Positions 9,601 to 16,524 of a stretch of 64,000 nucleotides of DNA are shown here, one piece after another. Below the pieces are notes generated by a model. The model ran no database searches. It had not been told where the DNA came from and was given only the letters and a program-made list of their open reading frames with translations. The stretch is taken from contig NZ_JADPJI010000006.1 of the NCBI RefSeq assembly GCF_023073355.1, positions 186,001 to 250,000 on the forward strand, in the 5' to 3' direction. This DNA comes from Bradyrhizobium sp. 199. Lineage in GTDB: Bacteria > Pseudomonadota > Alphaproteobacteria > Rhizobiales > Xanthobacteraceae. Position numbers and translations under genes: made by a program. Every line of letters begins with the position of its first letter. Positions within the stretch are counted from its first letter, which is position 1.

Positions 9601-10116
9601 CCCGGCGGCCGTCACGACGACCGCAAGCCGCGCCACGAGCGCCATCGCAACCAGCGTCACCACCAGCCGCGTCCGCAGGCCGGCGCCGAGGCAGGTGCCG
9701 CGCCCGCCGAAGGCGGGGCCGCGCAAGCCGCCGATGGCGAGAAGCGCAACGAGCGCCATCGTCATGGCGGCCCTCGCAGGGACGGTGGCCGAGACTTCCG
9801 CAAGCCGCGCGAAGGTGGCGGCGAAGCCGCGCCGCGTCCCGAGGGGCGCGACGACAAGAACCGCCGCTTCGAGGGCAAGGACCGCGACAACAAGGGACGC
9901 GATCGCGACAAGGGCAAATTCGGCGGAGATCGCGACAAGGGCCGTGACAACCGTGGCCGCGACCGTGACAAGGGCCGCGATCGCCAGGGCGGTCCGTCGC
10001 TGCGCCCCTACGCCTCGAGCGCGAACCCGCGCGAGCGCGATCGTCCAGCCGATCCGAACTCGCCTTTCGCAAAACTCGCCGCGCTGAAAGAGCAGCTGGC
10101 CGGCCGCAAGGAGTGA
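6691..10116 (+). CDS. SUV3-like superfamily 2 RNA helicase with acidic/basic tail
   Basis: 1141 aa. The N-terminal helicase core has Walker A GPTNTGKT (residues 23-30), Walker B-type DEVQ (105-108), motif V-like VATDAVGMGLNLDVD and motif VI QIAGRAGRATRNG near 267-279. This is the layout of SUV3, the mitochondrial degradosome helicase, whose alphaproteobacterial relatives are a known family. A long alpha-helical C-domain follows to about 820. From about 830 to 965 the chain is almost only E/A/P/T, then from 970 to 1115 it is R/D/G/K-rich (repeated RDKG-type units), which suggests an RNA-binding or phase-separating tail. The likely role is RNA unwinding or turnover (inference). The stop overlaps the ribosome site of the S4-domain gene, so the two are probably translated together. 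Confidence 0.9.
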   Translation: MAFSSSPFASERAPGAGVTAVLGPTNTGKTHLAIERMLAHPSGMIGLPLRLLAREVYNKIAGRVGSEAVALVTGEEKIKPKNPRYWVSTVEAMPRDLDLSFLAVDEVQIASDLERGHVFTDRILNRRGRDETLLLGAATMRPIIERLLPGVSMITRPRLSQLEFAGDRKITRQPRRTAIVAFSADEVYAIAELIRRQHGGAAVVLGSLSPRTRNAQVEMFQNGDVDYLVATDAVGMGLNLDVDHVAFASDRKFDGYQFRRLTPSEFAQIAGRAGRATRNGTFGSTGRCAPFEPELVNALQNHTFEPVKMLQWRNAKLDFSSLGALQVALNLAPGHEALTRAPIAEDMRVLDHAARDAEVRDIAHGKEAVERLWEACQVPDYRKLSPAAHAELVTTLYGFLMRKSCIPDAWFEAQVTQADRTDGDIDTLSARIAQIRTWTFVANRPDWLKDPERWQGVTREVENKLSDALHERLTERFVDRRTSVLMRRLRENTSLNTEIGKTGEVIVEGHVIGRLDGFTFAPDAAEAGSDAKALQAAAQAVLAGEINTRAERLGNAPDDQFVLTSEGIIRWTGDAVARLSAAEDALHPRIRIISDERLTGGPREKVQARLELWLKTHIEKLLGPMFELSRAEDVTGIARGIAYQLVEALGVLERPKIANELKDLDQPSRAVLRKYGVRFGAYHIYFPGLLKPAARALAALLWALKQDNVDLSSLSGAQHLASSGRTSFPVDKALPRDAYRVLGYKQAGERAVRVDILERLADLIRPALAWRANASGEKPAGAFDGRSFVVTQAMTSLTGSAGEDFASVLRALGYRMEKRPPLPQKPVVAEQVVPETVAAETPPVEGSAETSTEVSTETAAEAVAGLPEEASTEAAAEAVTVEDAPGMEQQDGQAPEAEPALEASPEAPVTPEDAPGIAPPAEETAASPEAADLEAAAAETAATEAAASADAAAPEAAAAPAEPELIEVWRPGGRHDDRKPRHERHRNQRHHQPRPQAGAEAGAAPAEGGAAQAADGEKRNERHRHGGPRRDGGRDFRKPREGGGEAAPRPEGRDDKNRRFEGKDRDNKGRDRDKGKFGGDRDKGRDNRGRDRDKGRDRQGGPSLRPYASSANPRERDRPADPNSPFAKLAALKEQLAGRKE

Positions 10117-10122
10117 CCCACG

Positions 10123-10392
10123 ACGACCGAGCGGCAGCGCCTCGACAAATGGCTGTGGCACGCGCGGGTGGTGAAGGCGCGCACCTCGGCCGCTGAGCTC
10201 GTCGAAAAAGGCCACGTCCGCATCAACGGCGCCCGCGAGACCTCGCCGGGTCACGCGGTCAAGATTGGCGATGTGCTCACCATCGCGCTCGACCGCACGG
10301 TGCGCGTCTTGAAGGTGATGGCCTTCAACGAACGCCGCGGCGATGCTGCCTCGGCGCGGGTGCTCTATGAAGAGCTCGGCGCGCGCAATTAA
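10123..10392 (+). CDS. S4-domain RNA-binding protein, apparent ACG start
   Basis: The frame after the helicase stop reads RQRLDKWLWHARVVKARTSA, followed by ELVEKGHVRINGARETSPGHAVKIGD: a complete S4 fold of the HslR/YbcJ type (about 89 aa). These proteins bind RNA, and HslR binds stalled 50S subunits carrying peptidyl-tRNA. No ATG, GTG or TTG precedes the conserved N-terminus. The first usable one, GTG at 10168, would delete RLDKWLW. AAGGAG at 10108-10113 is ideally placed for ACG at 10120 or 10123, and ACG-ACC-GAG-CGG would read M-T-E-R, so I place the start at 10123. An ACG start, or a single T-to-C change at the start codon, is the simplest explanation. Confidence 0.8.
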   Translation, partial: TTERQRLDKWLWHARVVKARTSAAELVEKGHVRINGARETSPGHAVKIGDVLTIALDRTVRVLKVMAFNERRGDAASARVLYEELGARN

Positions 10393-10524
10393 TTGCGCAT
10401 CGCATTCATTTCTTGGTCGATCAAGCGCACACAAGTGTCATGATCGGGCCTTCACGACCTTGCGGCGCCCGGCCATCCGCGCTACGCAAGCCGCGACTTT
10501 TAAAAGAGCTTTTCGGAGCGTTGG

Positions 10525-10863
10525 ATGACTTACGTCGTCACTGAAAACTGCATCAAGTGCAAGTACACCGACTGCGTCGAGGTCTGCCCGGTCGACTGCT
10601 TCTACGAGGGTGACAACATGCTCGTCATCCACCCCGACGAGTGCATCGATTGCGGCGTGTGCGAGCCGGAATGCCCTGCCGACGCCATCAAGCCGGACAC
10701 GGAACCGGGCCTGGAAAAGTGGCTCCAGGTCAACGCCGACTACGCCAAGAGCTGGCCGAACATCACCCAGAAGAAAGAATCACCTGCCGACGCCAAGGAT
10801 TTCGACGGCAAGGAAGGCAAGTTCGAGAAATATTTTTCTGCGAACCCCGGCTCCGGCGACTAA
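10525..10863 (+). CDS. fdxA: 7Fe ferredoxin (3Fe-4S/4Fe-4S)
   Basis: 112 aa with the FdxA pattern. Cysteines at 9, 12, 17, 21 and 25 sit in the N-terminal half, and C40-x2-C43-x2-C46-x3-C50-P forms the second cluster motif (CIDCGVCEPECP). The C-terminal extension LEKWLQVNADYAKSWPNIT is typical of rhizobial FdxA. It is a soluble low-potential electron carrier. GGAG lies 7 nt before the ATG. The 130-bp leader contains a CTTTTAAAAG palindrome close to the ribosome site, of unknown meaning. Confidence 0.95.
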   Translation: MTYVVTENCIKCKYTDCVEVCPVDCFYEGDNMLVIHPDECIDCGVCEPECPADAIKPDTEPGLEKWLQVNADYAKSWPNITQKKESPADAKDFDGKEGKFEKYFSANPGSGD

Positions 10864-10931
10864 ATCGGGCCCAAACTTAACCCTAATAGCGGCGTTGCGG
10901 CCGAAAACCAGCCCTGAAGACCCCTAAATCA

Positions 10932-10959
10932 TTGATTTTTGCGGGAAATGTGCTATATT
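10932..10959 (+). promoter_or_regulatory. sigma70-type promoter of carD
   Basis: TTGATT (10932-10937), a 16-nt spacer, then TATATT (10954-10959). Transcription would start near 10966. This lies inside the longest open frame leading into carD, so starts before about 10966 are excluded for the CarD protein. Confidence 0.6.
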
Positions 10960-11056
10960 GGGCACATTGAGCCGAACCCCGTCAGCCGCGTTGGCCCCTC
11001 TGGGTTCCCGTGAATCAAATGTCGAACAGGGGCGTGGCAGTTTCCGCGCGCAGGCT

Positions 11057-12088
11057 GTGTCACAGAAAACGCGTAAAAAGAGTACTTCAGCGAGGGCTTC
11101 CCACAAGGAGGCCAAAAAAGTCGCCGCGGCCAGCCGTAGCGCATCCAAGGGTCGGACCGCGACGAAGGCGCCGGCTGCAAAGTCCTCGAAGAACAAAAGA
11201 AGCGCAATGCCTCACAAGACTGCCAAACCGGCCGCGAAAGCGACCGCTGCTAAGCCTGCTGCCAAGCCTGTGACTGCGAAGCCTGTGACTGCGAAGCCTG
11301 TGACTGCCAAACCTGCCGCCAAACCTGTGACTGCCAAGGCTCCTGCGGTCAAGGCTCCCGCTGCCAAGCCCGCCGCGCCGAAGGCTCCCGTTGCTGCTGC
11401 TCCTGCCAAGGCTCCTGTCGCCGCTGCCAAGCCGGCCGCCAAGCCCGCTGCTGCTCCGAAGATCGAGGAAAAGAAGGTCGTGACCCAGCGCCAGGGCTTC
11501 AAAGCCAACGAATTCGTCGTCTATCCCGCCCACGGCGTCGGCCAGATCCTGGCCATCGAGGAGCAGGAGATCGCCGGTGCCAAGCTCGAGCTGTTCGTCA
11601 TCAACTTCATCAAGGACAAGATGACGCTGCGGGTGCCGACCGCCAAGGTCGCCAATGTCGGCATGCGCAAGCTGTCCGATCCGACGCTGGTGAAGAAGGC
11701 GCTGGAGACTCTCAAGGGCCGCGCCCGCGTCAAGCGCACCATGTGGTCGCGCCGCGCGCAGGAATATGAAGCGAAGATCAATTCGGGCGATATCGTCGCG
11801 ATCGCGGAAGTCGTGCGCGACCTCTATCGCTCGGAGTCGCAGCCGGAGCAGTCCTACAGCGAACGTCAGCTTTACGAAGCGGCGCTCGACCGTCTCTCCC
11901 GCGAGATCGCGGTGGTGCAGCACTCGACCGAGACCGAAGCGGTCAAGGAAATCGAAGCCCAGCTCGCCAAGAGCCCGCGCCGCAACGCCAAGGCGGAAGC
12001 CGCCGAAGGCGAAGCCGACACGGATGCCGAGGGCGATAGCGACGAAACCGATGGCGACGGCACCGCCGTCGCCGACGAGGCCGCGTAA
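11057..12088 (+). CDS. carD: CarD family transcriptional regulator with H1-like N-terminal tail
   Basis: The core from about residue 145 (GFKANEFVVYPAHGVGQI to LYRSESQPEQSYSERQLYE) is a full CarD/CdnL domain, which binds the RNA polymerase beta subunit and stabilises open complexes, mainly at rRNA and growth genes. Before it lies about 140 residues of Lys/Ala/Pro repeats (AKPVTAKPVTAKPVTAKPAA), resembling a histone H1 tail; after it is a very acidic C-terminus. I start at GTG 11057 because the promoter at 10932-10959 rules out the longer frame and the K/A-rich codons are continuous from there; ATG 11207 is the alternative (293 aa). A strong terminator follows. The gene stands alone. Confidence 0.9.
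   Translation: MSQKTRKKSTSARASHKEAKKVAAASRSASKGRTATKAPAAKSSKNKRSAMPHKTAKPAAKATAAKPAAKPVTAKPVTAKPVTAKPAAKPVTAKAPAVKAPAAKPAAPKAPVAAAPAKAPVAAAKPAAKPAAAPKIEEKKVVTQRQGFKANEFVVYPAHGVGQILAIEEQEIAGAKLELFVINFIKDKMTLRVPTAKVANVGMRKLSDPTLVKKALETLKGRARVKRTMWSRRAQEYEAKINSGDIVAIAEVVRDLYRSESQPEQSYSERQLYEAALDRLSREIAVVQHSTETEAVKEIEAQLAKSPRRNAKAEAAEGEADTDAEGDSDETDGDGTAVADEAA
11264..11308 (+). repeat. three tandem 15-bp repeats inside carD
   Basis: The unit AAGCCTGTGACTGCG is repeated three times without a gap (11264-11278, 11279-11293, 11294-11308; last base differs). A degenerate copy follows near 11324. They encode KPVTA repeats, so copy-number change keeps the reading frame. Confidence 0.8.
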
Positions 12089-12118
12089 GCAGCTTCGTCG
12101 CGTCGATCGCAACAGATC

Positions 12119-12145
12119 AAAGCCCGGCCGTTCGGCCGGGCTTTT
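12119..12145 (+). terminator. rho-independent terminator of carD
   Basis: AAAGCCCGGCCG (12119-12130) pairs with CGGCCGGGCTTT (12133-12144), a GC-rich stem ending in a T-run, 30 nt after the carD stop. Confidence 0.9.
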
Positions 12146-12180
12146 CGTTTGGACGGATGGCTGTCCTCTTCGGCGGCGTG

Positions 12181-12546
12181 TCAGATCGCGTTACGTGACG
12201 CGCCGATCCCGGTCTCGCGGCCTTGTTCGCCGGCTGCGGCCGCAACGGTCGACCACCAATCGCCCAATGCGTCGATCAACGGCACGAGCGTGTGACCTGC
12301 GGAGGTCAGGTCATACTCGACCCGCAGCGGATATCCGTCGAACTCGGTGCGGGTGACGATACCGGCGTCCTCCAGCTTGCGCAGCTCGAGCGTCAGCATT
12401 CTGTGCGAGATGGTCGGATTGTCCCGGCGCAAGTCGCTGAACCGTTTGGTGCCCTGCTTCAAATAGTAGATCAGAAGCGTGGGCCAGCGCCCGCTCAGGA
12501 TCTGCATTACTTCCTCGATGGGGCATCTCGAGACGAGATCTTTCAT
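12181..12546 (-). CDS. HxlR family winged-helix regulator
   Basis: 121 aa starting MKDLVSRCPIEEVMQILSGR, with the N-terminal Cys-Pro typical of HxlR proteins. It continues GRWPTLLIYYLKQGTKRFSDL, ISHRMLTLELRKLEDAGIV and a wing ending YDLTSAGHTL, the full winged-helix core of the family. GGAG lies 6 nt upstream of the chosen ATG; the frame is open further upstream, but that part reads through the intergenic region. It is divergent from the GST-like gene at 12655, its likely target. HxlR proteins often sense thiol-reactive or electrophilic signals through the N-terminal cysteine. Confidence 0.9.
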   Translation of the reverse strand: MKDLVSRCPIEEVMQILSGRWPTLLIYYLKQGTKRFSDLRRDNPTISHRMLTLELRKLEDAGIVTRTEFDGYPLRVEYDLTSAGHTLVPLIDALGDWWSTVAAAAGEQGRETGIGASRNAI

Positions 12547-12558
12547 CGGCGACTCCAG

Positions 12559-12578
12559 GTTACAAAAAAGTTCGTAAT
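12559..12578. promoter_or_regulatory. candidate HxlR operator between divergent genes
   Basis: GTTAC-N10-GTAAT forms a short imperfect dyad in an AT-rich patch just upstream of the HxlR start codon. Position and composition suit an autoregulatory operator. The match is short, so confidence is low. Confidence 0.3.
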
Positions 12579-12654
12579 TTACTTGGTGCGGCGAGCGACT
12601 AGGGTCCGCGCAACGCTGCGCAGCGTGATCATCAGAAATCACGGAGAATGGATC

Positions 12655-13359
12655 ATGGATCCGATCTTAATCTACGGCTTCCCGATGGGAAGCTCCATGG
12701 GACTCGTTGCGGCTCTCGAATGGCTGGGGAGGCCATATCGGCTGTGCCGTGTCGATATGCTGGGCGAGATGCAGAGCCCGTCATACGCCCGAATCAATCC
12801 GCGACACGAGACGCCCGCGTTCATCACGGAACAAGGTGCGGTGCTGACGGAAACGATGGCGATCGCGAGCTGGCTCGAATCCAGGGACGTCGAACGGCGC
12901 ATCAGCTTCGATCCGCTGTCGCCGCAAGCCGACCGCATGCATCAGCTCATGGCGTTCGTGAATACCGGCTTTACGGCTGCCTTCTCGCCGCTTTGGGCCG
13001 CACTGGAAGGCAAAGCGATGGAGCCGGCCACAAAGGCGGCTCTGCGGGATTTTGGTACAGCGAAGGTGATCGAGCGCCACGACAAGCTCGAACAATTAAT
13101 CGAAGGGACGCGCTTCCTGCTCGGCGACAGGCCGACGCTGGCTGACGCGTTGCTCATAGGCGTGGCACGCTGGCTCGACTTCCACGCCGTGGCGGAGCGG
13201 CGCCGCTGGCCGAAGCTGGAGGCGCTGCGAGAGCGCCTCGAAGCTGATTCTGCCGTCGTCTACGCCACTGCTCTGGAGAACGGGGATGCCAATCCGGGCG
13301 CGGGATTCTGCACAGGCCATGCTGCGCTCGCCGACGTCATCGCGCGGTTCGGCAAATAG
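12655..13359 (+). CDS. glutathione S-transferase-like protein
   Basis: 234 aa with a thioredoxin-like N-domain: start PILIYGFPMGSSMG, a NPRHETPAFITEQGAVLTET segment carrying the cis-proline and glutathione-gamma-Glu contact (ET), then an all-alpha C-domain with LLGDRPTLADALLIG. The usual catalytic Ser/Cys/Tyr is not obvious; the GSSMG loop supplies serines. GGAG lies 8 nt before the ATG. It is divergent from the HxlR gene, so regulation by that protein is plausible. Probable detoxification or peroxide/electrophile handling; substrate unknown. Confidence 0.82.
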   Translation: MDPILIYGFPMGSSMGLVAALEWLGRPYRLCRVDMLGEMQSPSYARINPRHETPAFITEQGAVLTETMAIASWLESRDVERRISFDPLSPQADRMHQLMAFVNTGFTAAFSPLWAALEGKAMEPATKAALRDFGTAKVIERHDKLEQLIEGTRFLLGDRPTLADALLIGVARWLDFHAVAERRRWPKLEALRERLEADSAVVYATALENGDANPGAGFCTGHAALADVIARFGK

Positions 13360-13400
13360 CCGCCACGAGGGGAGGAGGAGGGAGCTCGATCCGCTCCTCC

Positions 13401-13934
13401 CTACTTCACCGGCCGCTTCTCGAGCTTCCTTGCCAGGGTGCGCCGGTGCATGCCGAGGCGGCGCGCCGCCTCCGAAATGTTGAAATCCGTTTCGATCAGG
13501 GTCTGGTGGATGCGCTCCCATTCCAGCGTCTTGATCGAGGTCGGCCGCGCATCCAGCGCGACTTCGGTGTTTCCCGCGGCCTTGGTGAAGGCGGCTTCGA
13601 TGTCGTCGGTATTCGAGGGCTTTGCCAGATAATGGCAGGCGCCCAGCTTGATCGCCTCGACGGCGGTGGAGATGCTGGCAAAGCCGGTGAGCACGACGAT
13701 CAGCATGTCCGGATCATGCGTGTGCAGGAGCTCGACGCAGGCAAGGCCCGAGGCACCGCCGAGCTTGAGGTCGACCACGGCATGGCCGAAGGAGCGCTCG
13801 TCCAGCGCCTGCCGCACCTCTTCGATGGAAGCGGCCAGCACGACATCATAGCCCCGGCGCTCGAATGAGCGTTTCAGGGTGCGCGCAAAGCCTGCGTCGT
13901 CCTCGACGACGATGAGCGAACGGTCAGGCGTCAA
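13401..13934 (-). CDS. regR: response regulator RegR (RegA/ActR/PrrA type)
   Basis: 177 aa from a TTG start. The receiver domain has the acidic pair E11/D12-D13 (VVEDD), phospho-acceptor D55 in VVDLKLGG, T83 in VLTGF and K105 in LAKPS. A short linker leads to a Fis-type helix-turn-helix, NISEAARRLGMHRRTLARKL, the RegA/PrrA/ActR hallmark. GGAGG lies 5 nt before TTG 13934, and the gene overlaps the last 11 nt of regS, so the kinase and regulator are translationally coupled. RegR controls redox-responsive genes (terminal oxidases, nitrogen fixation) in relatives. Its own cyo operon upstream is a natural target (inference). Confidence 0.93.
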   Translation of the reverse strand: MTPDRSLIVVEDDAGFARTLKRSFERRGYDVVLAASIEEVRQALDERSFGHAVVDLKLGGASGLACVELLHTHDPDMLIVVLTGFASISTAVEAIKLGACHYLAKPSNTDDIEAAFTKAAGNTEVALDARPTSIKTLEWERIHQTLIETDFNISEAARRLGMHRRTLARKLEKRPVK

Positions 13935-15327
13935 AATTGCCTCCGATCGCAAGCGTTGCGAGCGGCAGCGTCAGGCGCACGGTGGCGCCCCGCTTCCTGT
14001 GGTTCTCGGCGGTCACGGTGCCCCCCAACTTGCGCACCACGTTCACCACCAGGAACAGGCCGAGCCCGCCGCCGGCGCGGCCCTTGCTCGACTGATAGGG
14101 CTTTCCGAGCTGCGCCAGCATCTCCGGCGCAAAGCCCGGGCCGCGATCGCTGATCGACAGCACGAGGTTGTCGGCCTCGCGCTCGGCCACAAGCTCGACC
14201 CATTCGCGCGAGACCTCATAGGCGTTGTCGAGCACGTTGAAGATGACCTGCTTCAACGCAATGTCGGAGACGATCGCAACGTCCGTGCCGAACGTATTGA
14301 CGAAGTAGAGCGTCCGTGCCGAGCGCGCGTCACGCCACTCGTCGACCAATGCGGTCACGAACGCTGTCACCGTCGTCGGCGAGGAGCCTTCGCCGCGCGC
14401 TTCGCCCGCCGACACCAGGATGCCCGTCACGATCGACTTGCAGCGCTGCAGCGAGGTTTCCATTTCCGCGAGGTCCTCGGCAAGCTCCTGATCGGCGGCA
14501 AGATCCGGCATGCGGCGCCAATCGCTGAGGATCACCGAGAGCGAGGCCAGCGGCGTGCCGAGTTCGTGCGCCGCGCCGGAGGCGAGCAGGCCCATGCGCA
14601 CGATGTGGTCCTGCTCGGCCGCATGCTGGCGGAACGCCGCCAGGTGCGCATCGCGCTCGCGCAGGTTTCGATTGATGCGGGTGACGAACACGACCAGCAA
14701 CACGGCATTGAGCACGAAGCCCACCAGCATGCCGGCGACAGTGAGCGTGTAAGTCTCGCTCAACGGGTTGGGCGGCAGATCCAGCGGGCGGTAAGCCAGC
14801 GTCAGCCAGACAAAACTCGCGCAGGTCAGTGCGACCAGCGACCACGTCGAGCGGGCATCGAGCAGCACAGCGCCGAGCGTCACCTGAAGCAGGAACAGCG
14901 AGGTGAAAGGGTTGGTGGCGCCGCCAGAGAGGTAAAGCTGCGCGGTCAGCGCGGCGACATCCAGCATCAAGGCGACCAGCAGTTCGTTGTTGGTGATCGC
15001 GGCGCGATGGCGTACCCAGATGAGGCTCGAGACGTTGAGCAGCACAAGCGCGCCAATCACCGCGCCCATCCGCTCCAAAGGCAAGGGGATGCCGAGCCCA
15101 AAATGCACGCCGCCGATGGTCACGATCTGGCCGACGACCGCGGTCCAGCGCAGCTGGATCAGCAGCGCCATGTTCTTGCGATTGGTCTCGTCGTCAGTCG
15201 GGGCAGCGCCGAGCAACTCGCCGCGCGCATCCGCCTGCGATTGCAGCGTGACGGCCAGCCCGCCATGAGGAAGTGTTTGGGAAAGCGGCTTCCCGTCGTC
15301 AGGCCTGTTCGACGATCGTTCCAGCAT
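13924..15327 (-). CDS. regS: redox sensor histidine kinase RegS (RegB/PrrB/ActS type)
   Basis: 467 aa from ATG 15327. About six membrane helices occupy residues 55-220 and include the family heptapeptide GGATNPF (135-141), implicated in ubiquinone sensing. The H-box ASGAAHELGTPLASL has the phosphorylated His at 254, and QRC carries Cys296, equivalent to the redox-active cysteine of RegB. A catalytic HATPase domain follows (N-box NVLDNAYE, SDRGPGF, GGLGLFLV). The frame is open to GTG 15363; I prefer 15327 because AGGA precedes it. The start overlaps the 3' end of surf1 and the end overlaps regR. It is the membrane redox sensor of the RegSR pair. Confidence 0.93.
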   Translation of the reverse strand: MLERSSNRPDDGKPLSQTLPHGGLAVTLQSQADARGELLGAAPTDDETNRKNMALLIQLRWTAVVGQIVTIGGVHFGLGIPLPLERMGAVIGALVLLNVSSLIWVRHRAAITNNELLVALMLDVAALTAQLYLSGGATNPFTSLFLLQVTLGAVLLDARSTWSLVALTCASFVWLTLAYRPLDLPPNPLSETYTLTVAGMLVGFVLNAVLLVVFVTRINRNLRERDAHLAAFRQHAAEQDHIVRMGLLASGAAHELGTPLASLSVILSDWRRMPDLAADQELAEDLAEMETSLQRCKSIVTGILVSAGEARGEGSSPTTVTAFVTALVDEWRDARSARTLYFVNTFGTDVAIVSDIALKQVIFNVLDNAYEVSREWVELVAEREADNLVLSISDRGPGFAPEMLAQLGKPYQSSKGRAGGGLGLFLVVNVVRKLGGTVTAENHRKRGATVRLTLPLATLAIGGNFDA

Positions 15328-16147
15328 CTGATCCCGTCCTGCGCGCGGCGGCATCTGGGCCACCGACCGGTTCGTGGACGAAGCGCTTGCGCCGGACCAG
15401 CCCGCCGCCGAATGTGACGAAGAGTTTACCGGCCAGCATGAAGGCCAGGGCCAACCACGTCAGCGCGTAGATCAGGTGGTTATTGGGAAACCGGATGACG
15501 GTCAATCCGCCGATCGGACCGCCGGCAATTTGTGATCCGGCGCCGGCATCCACGAAGAACGGCGCGACATCGTGGAGACCGCGGGCCGCCGCGATCGCGG
15601 CGACGTCCCGCGAGTACCAGCGGTTGTGCTGGGGCACGTTGTTTCGCAGGAACCCGCCCTTGGACTCCGTCATGCGGAGCAGGCCGCTGAGCTCGACCTG
15701 GCCATTCGGATTGCCGCTTTGGCGGGTCGACGCCTCGCGCCGCTCCGCCGGTACGAAGCCGCGGTTGACCAGGACCTGCGTGCCGTCGTCGCGCAGAAGC
15801 GGCGTCAGCACCCAATAGCCCGGGCCCTCCTCGGTGACGGCCTGCACCAGCGTCTCGCGATCATGCAGGAAGCGGCCGGCGACGCTGACATGCCTGTATT
15901 CGTCGTTTGCGGCGGAGACCGCGGACCACGAAGCGGGCGAGGGGATCGGCACCGCGGGGGCATGAACCCGTCGCTCGACACGGTCGATCAGCGCCAGCTT
16001 CCAGGCGCGCCGTTCAATCTGCCAGACGCCGAGCGCGATCAGGGTCATGAACACCGTGAGCGAGAGGACCGTGAGCCACAGCGAGGGTCGCGCAGCATGG
16101 CCACGCGTCCCTCTTCCCTTGCTCGGCACGGTCCTGATCTCGCTCAC
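15299..16147 (-). CDS. surf1: SURF1 family cytochrome oxidase assembly protein
   Basis: 282 aa with the SURF1 architecture: an N-terminal membrane helix (LWLTVLSLTVFMTLIALGVWQI), a periplasmic domain with GPGYWVLTPL, VLVNRGFVP and LPNNHL-like FPNNHLIYALTW, and a C-terminal helix. SURF1 assists heme insertion into subunit I of heme-copper oxidases. The start GTG overlaps the cyoD stop (GTGA, 4 nt), so it belongs to the cyo operon. The association with a quinol oxidase is seen in several alphaproteobacteria. Confidence 0.93.
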   Translation of the reverse strand: MSEIRTVPSKGRGTRGHAARPSLWLTVLSLTVFMTLIALGVWQIERRAWKLALIDRVERRVHAPAVPIPSPASWSAVSAANDEYRHVSVAGRFLHDRETLVQAVTEEGPGYWVLTPLLRDDGTQVLVNRGFVPAERREASTRQSGNPNGQVELSGLLRMTESKGGFLRNNVPQHNRWYSRDVAAIAAARGLHDVAPFFVDAGAGSQIAGGPIGGLTVIRFPNNHLIYALTWLALAFMLAGKLFVTFGGGLVRRKRFVHEPVGGPDAAARRTGSDAGTIVEQA

Positions 16148-16524
16148 TTCATTCCGCTCATCTGGTGCATCGGCATCATGTTGCTGTTGAGGTGGCTCAT
16201 CACCCACAGCGAACCCGACAGCGCGATCACCACCATGACGACGGTGAAGATCAGCGCCATCATGCTCCAGCCGTTCTCGGACGTCGTGTTCATGTGCAGG
16301 AAGTAGATCATGTGCACGACGATCTGCACGACCGCAAAGGCCATGATGACGAGCGCGGTGATCTGCTTATTCGGCAGCGCGCCGCTCATCACCAGCCAGA
16401 ACGGGATCGCGGTCAGCACGACCGAGAGCACAAAGCCGAGCATATAGGTCGAGAACGAGCCATGAGCGTGGCTGTCGCCGTTGTGATGATGATCCACGCC
16501 AGCTGCATGAGTATCGGTGTTCAC
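16144..16524 (-). CDS. cyoD: cytochrome o ubiquinol oxidase subunit IV
   Basis: 126 aa. The His-rich cytoplasmic N-terminus (VDHHHNGDSHAHGS) is followed by three membrane helices with the CyoD pattern: STYMLGFVLSVVLTAIPFW, ALVIMAFAVVQIVVHMIYFLHM and a last helix ending LWVMSHLN. GTG start with GGGAG 7 nt upstream, overlapping the cyoC stop by 4 nt. CyoD stabilises the CuB site during assembly. Confidence 0.95.
   Translation of the reverse strand: MNTDTHAAGVDHHHNGDSHAHGSFSTYMLGFVLSVVLTAIPFWLVMSGALPNKQITALVIMAFAVVQIVVHMIYFLHMNTTSENGWSMMALIFTVVMVVIALSGSLWVMSHLNSNMMPMHQMSGMK

Noticed and set aside
10383..10398. Perfect palindrome GCGCAATTAATTGCGC at the S4-gene stop as a terminator
   Set aside because: The stem centre is AT-only and no T-run follows; symmetry probably arises from the stop codon context.
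8083..10434. Very long open frame (783 codons) on the minus strand opposite the helicase
   Set aside because: It mirrors the helicase codon pattern in a GC-rich genome, is low-complexity Arg/Gly/Ala and has no domain. The plus strand has clear helicase motifs.
13370..13401. GGGAGGAG...CTCCTCCC hairpin between the GST and regR genes as a terminator
   Set aside because: Arms are purine/pyrimidine runs with a 16-nt loop and no T-tract; too weak to call.
13879..15417. 512-codon plus-strand frame opposite regS/regR
   Set aside because: Antisense shadow; RegS and RegR motifs on the minus strand are unambiguous.
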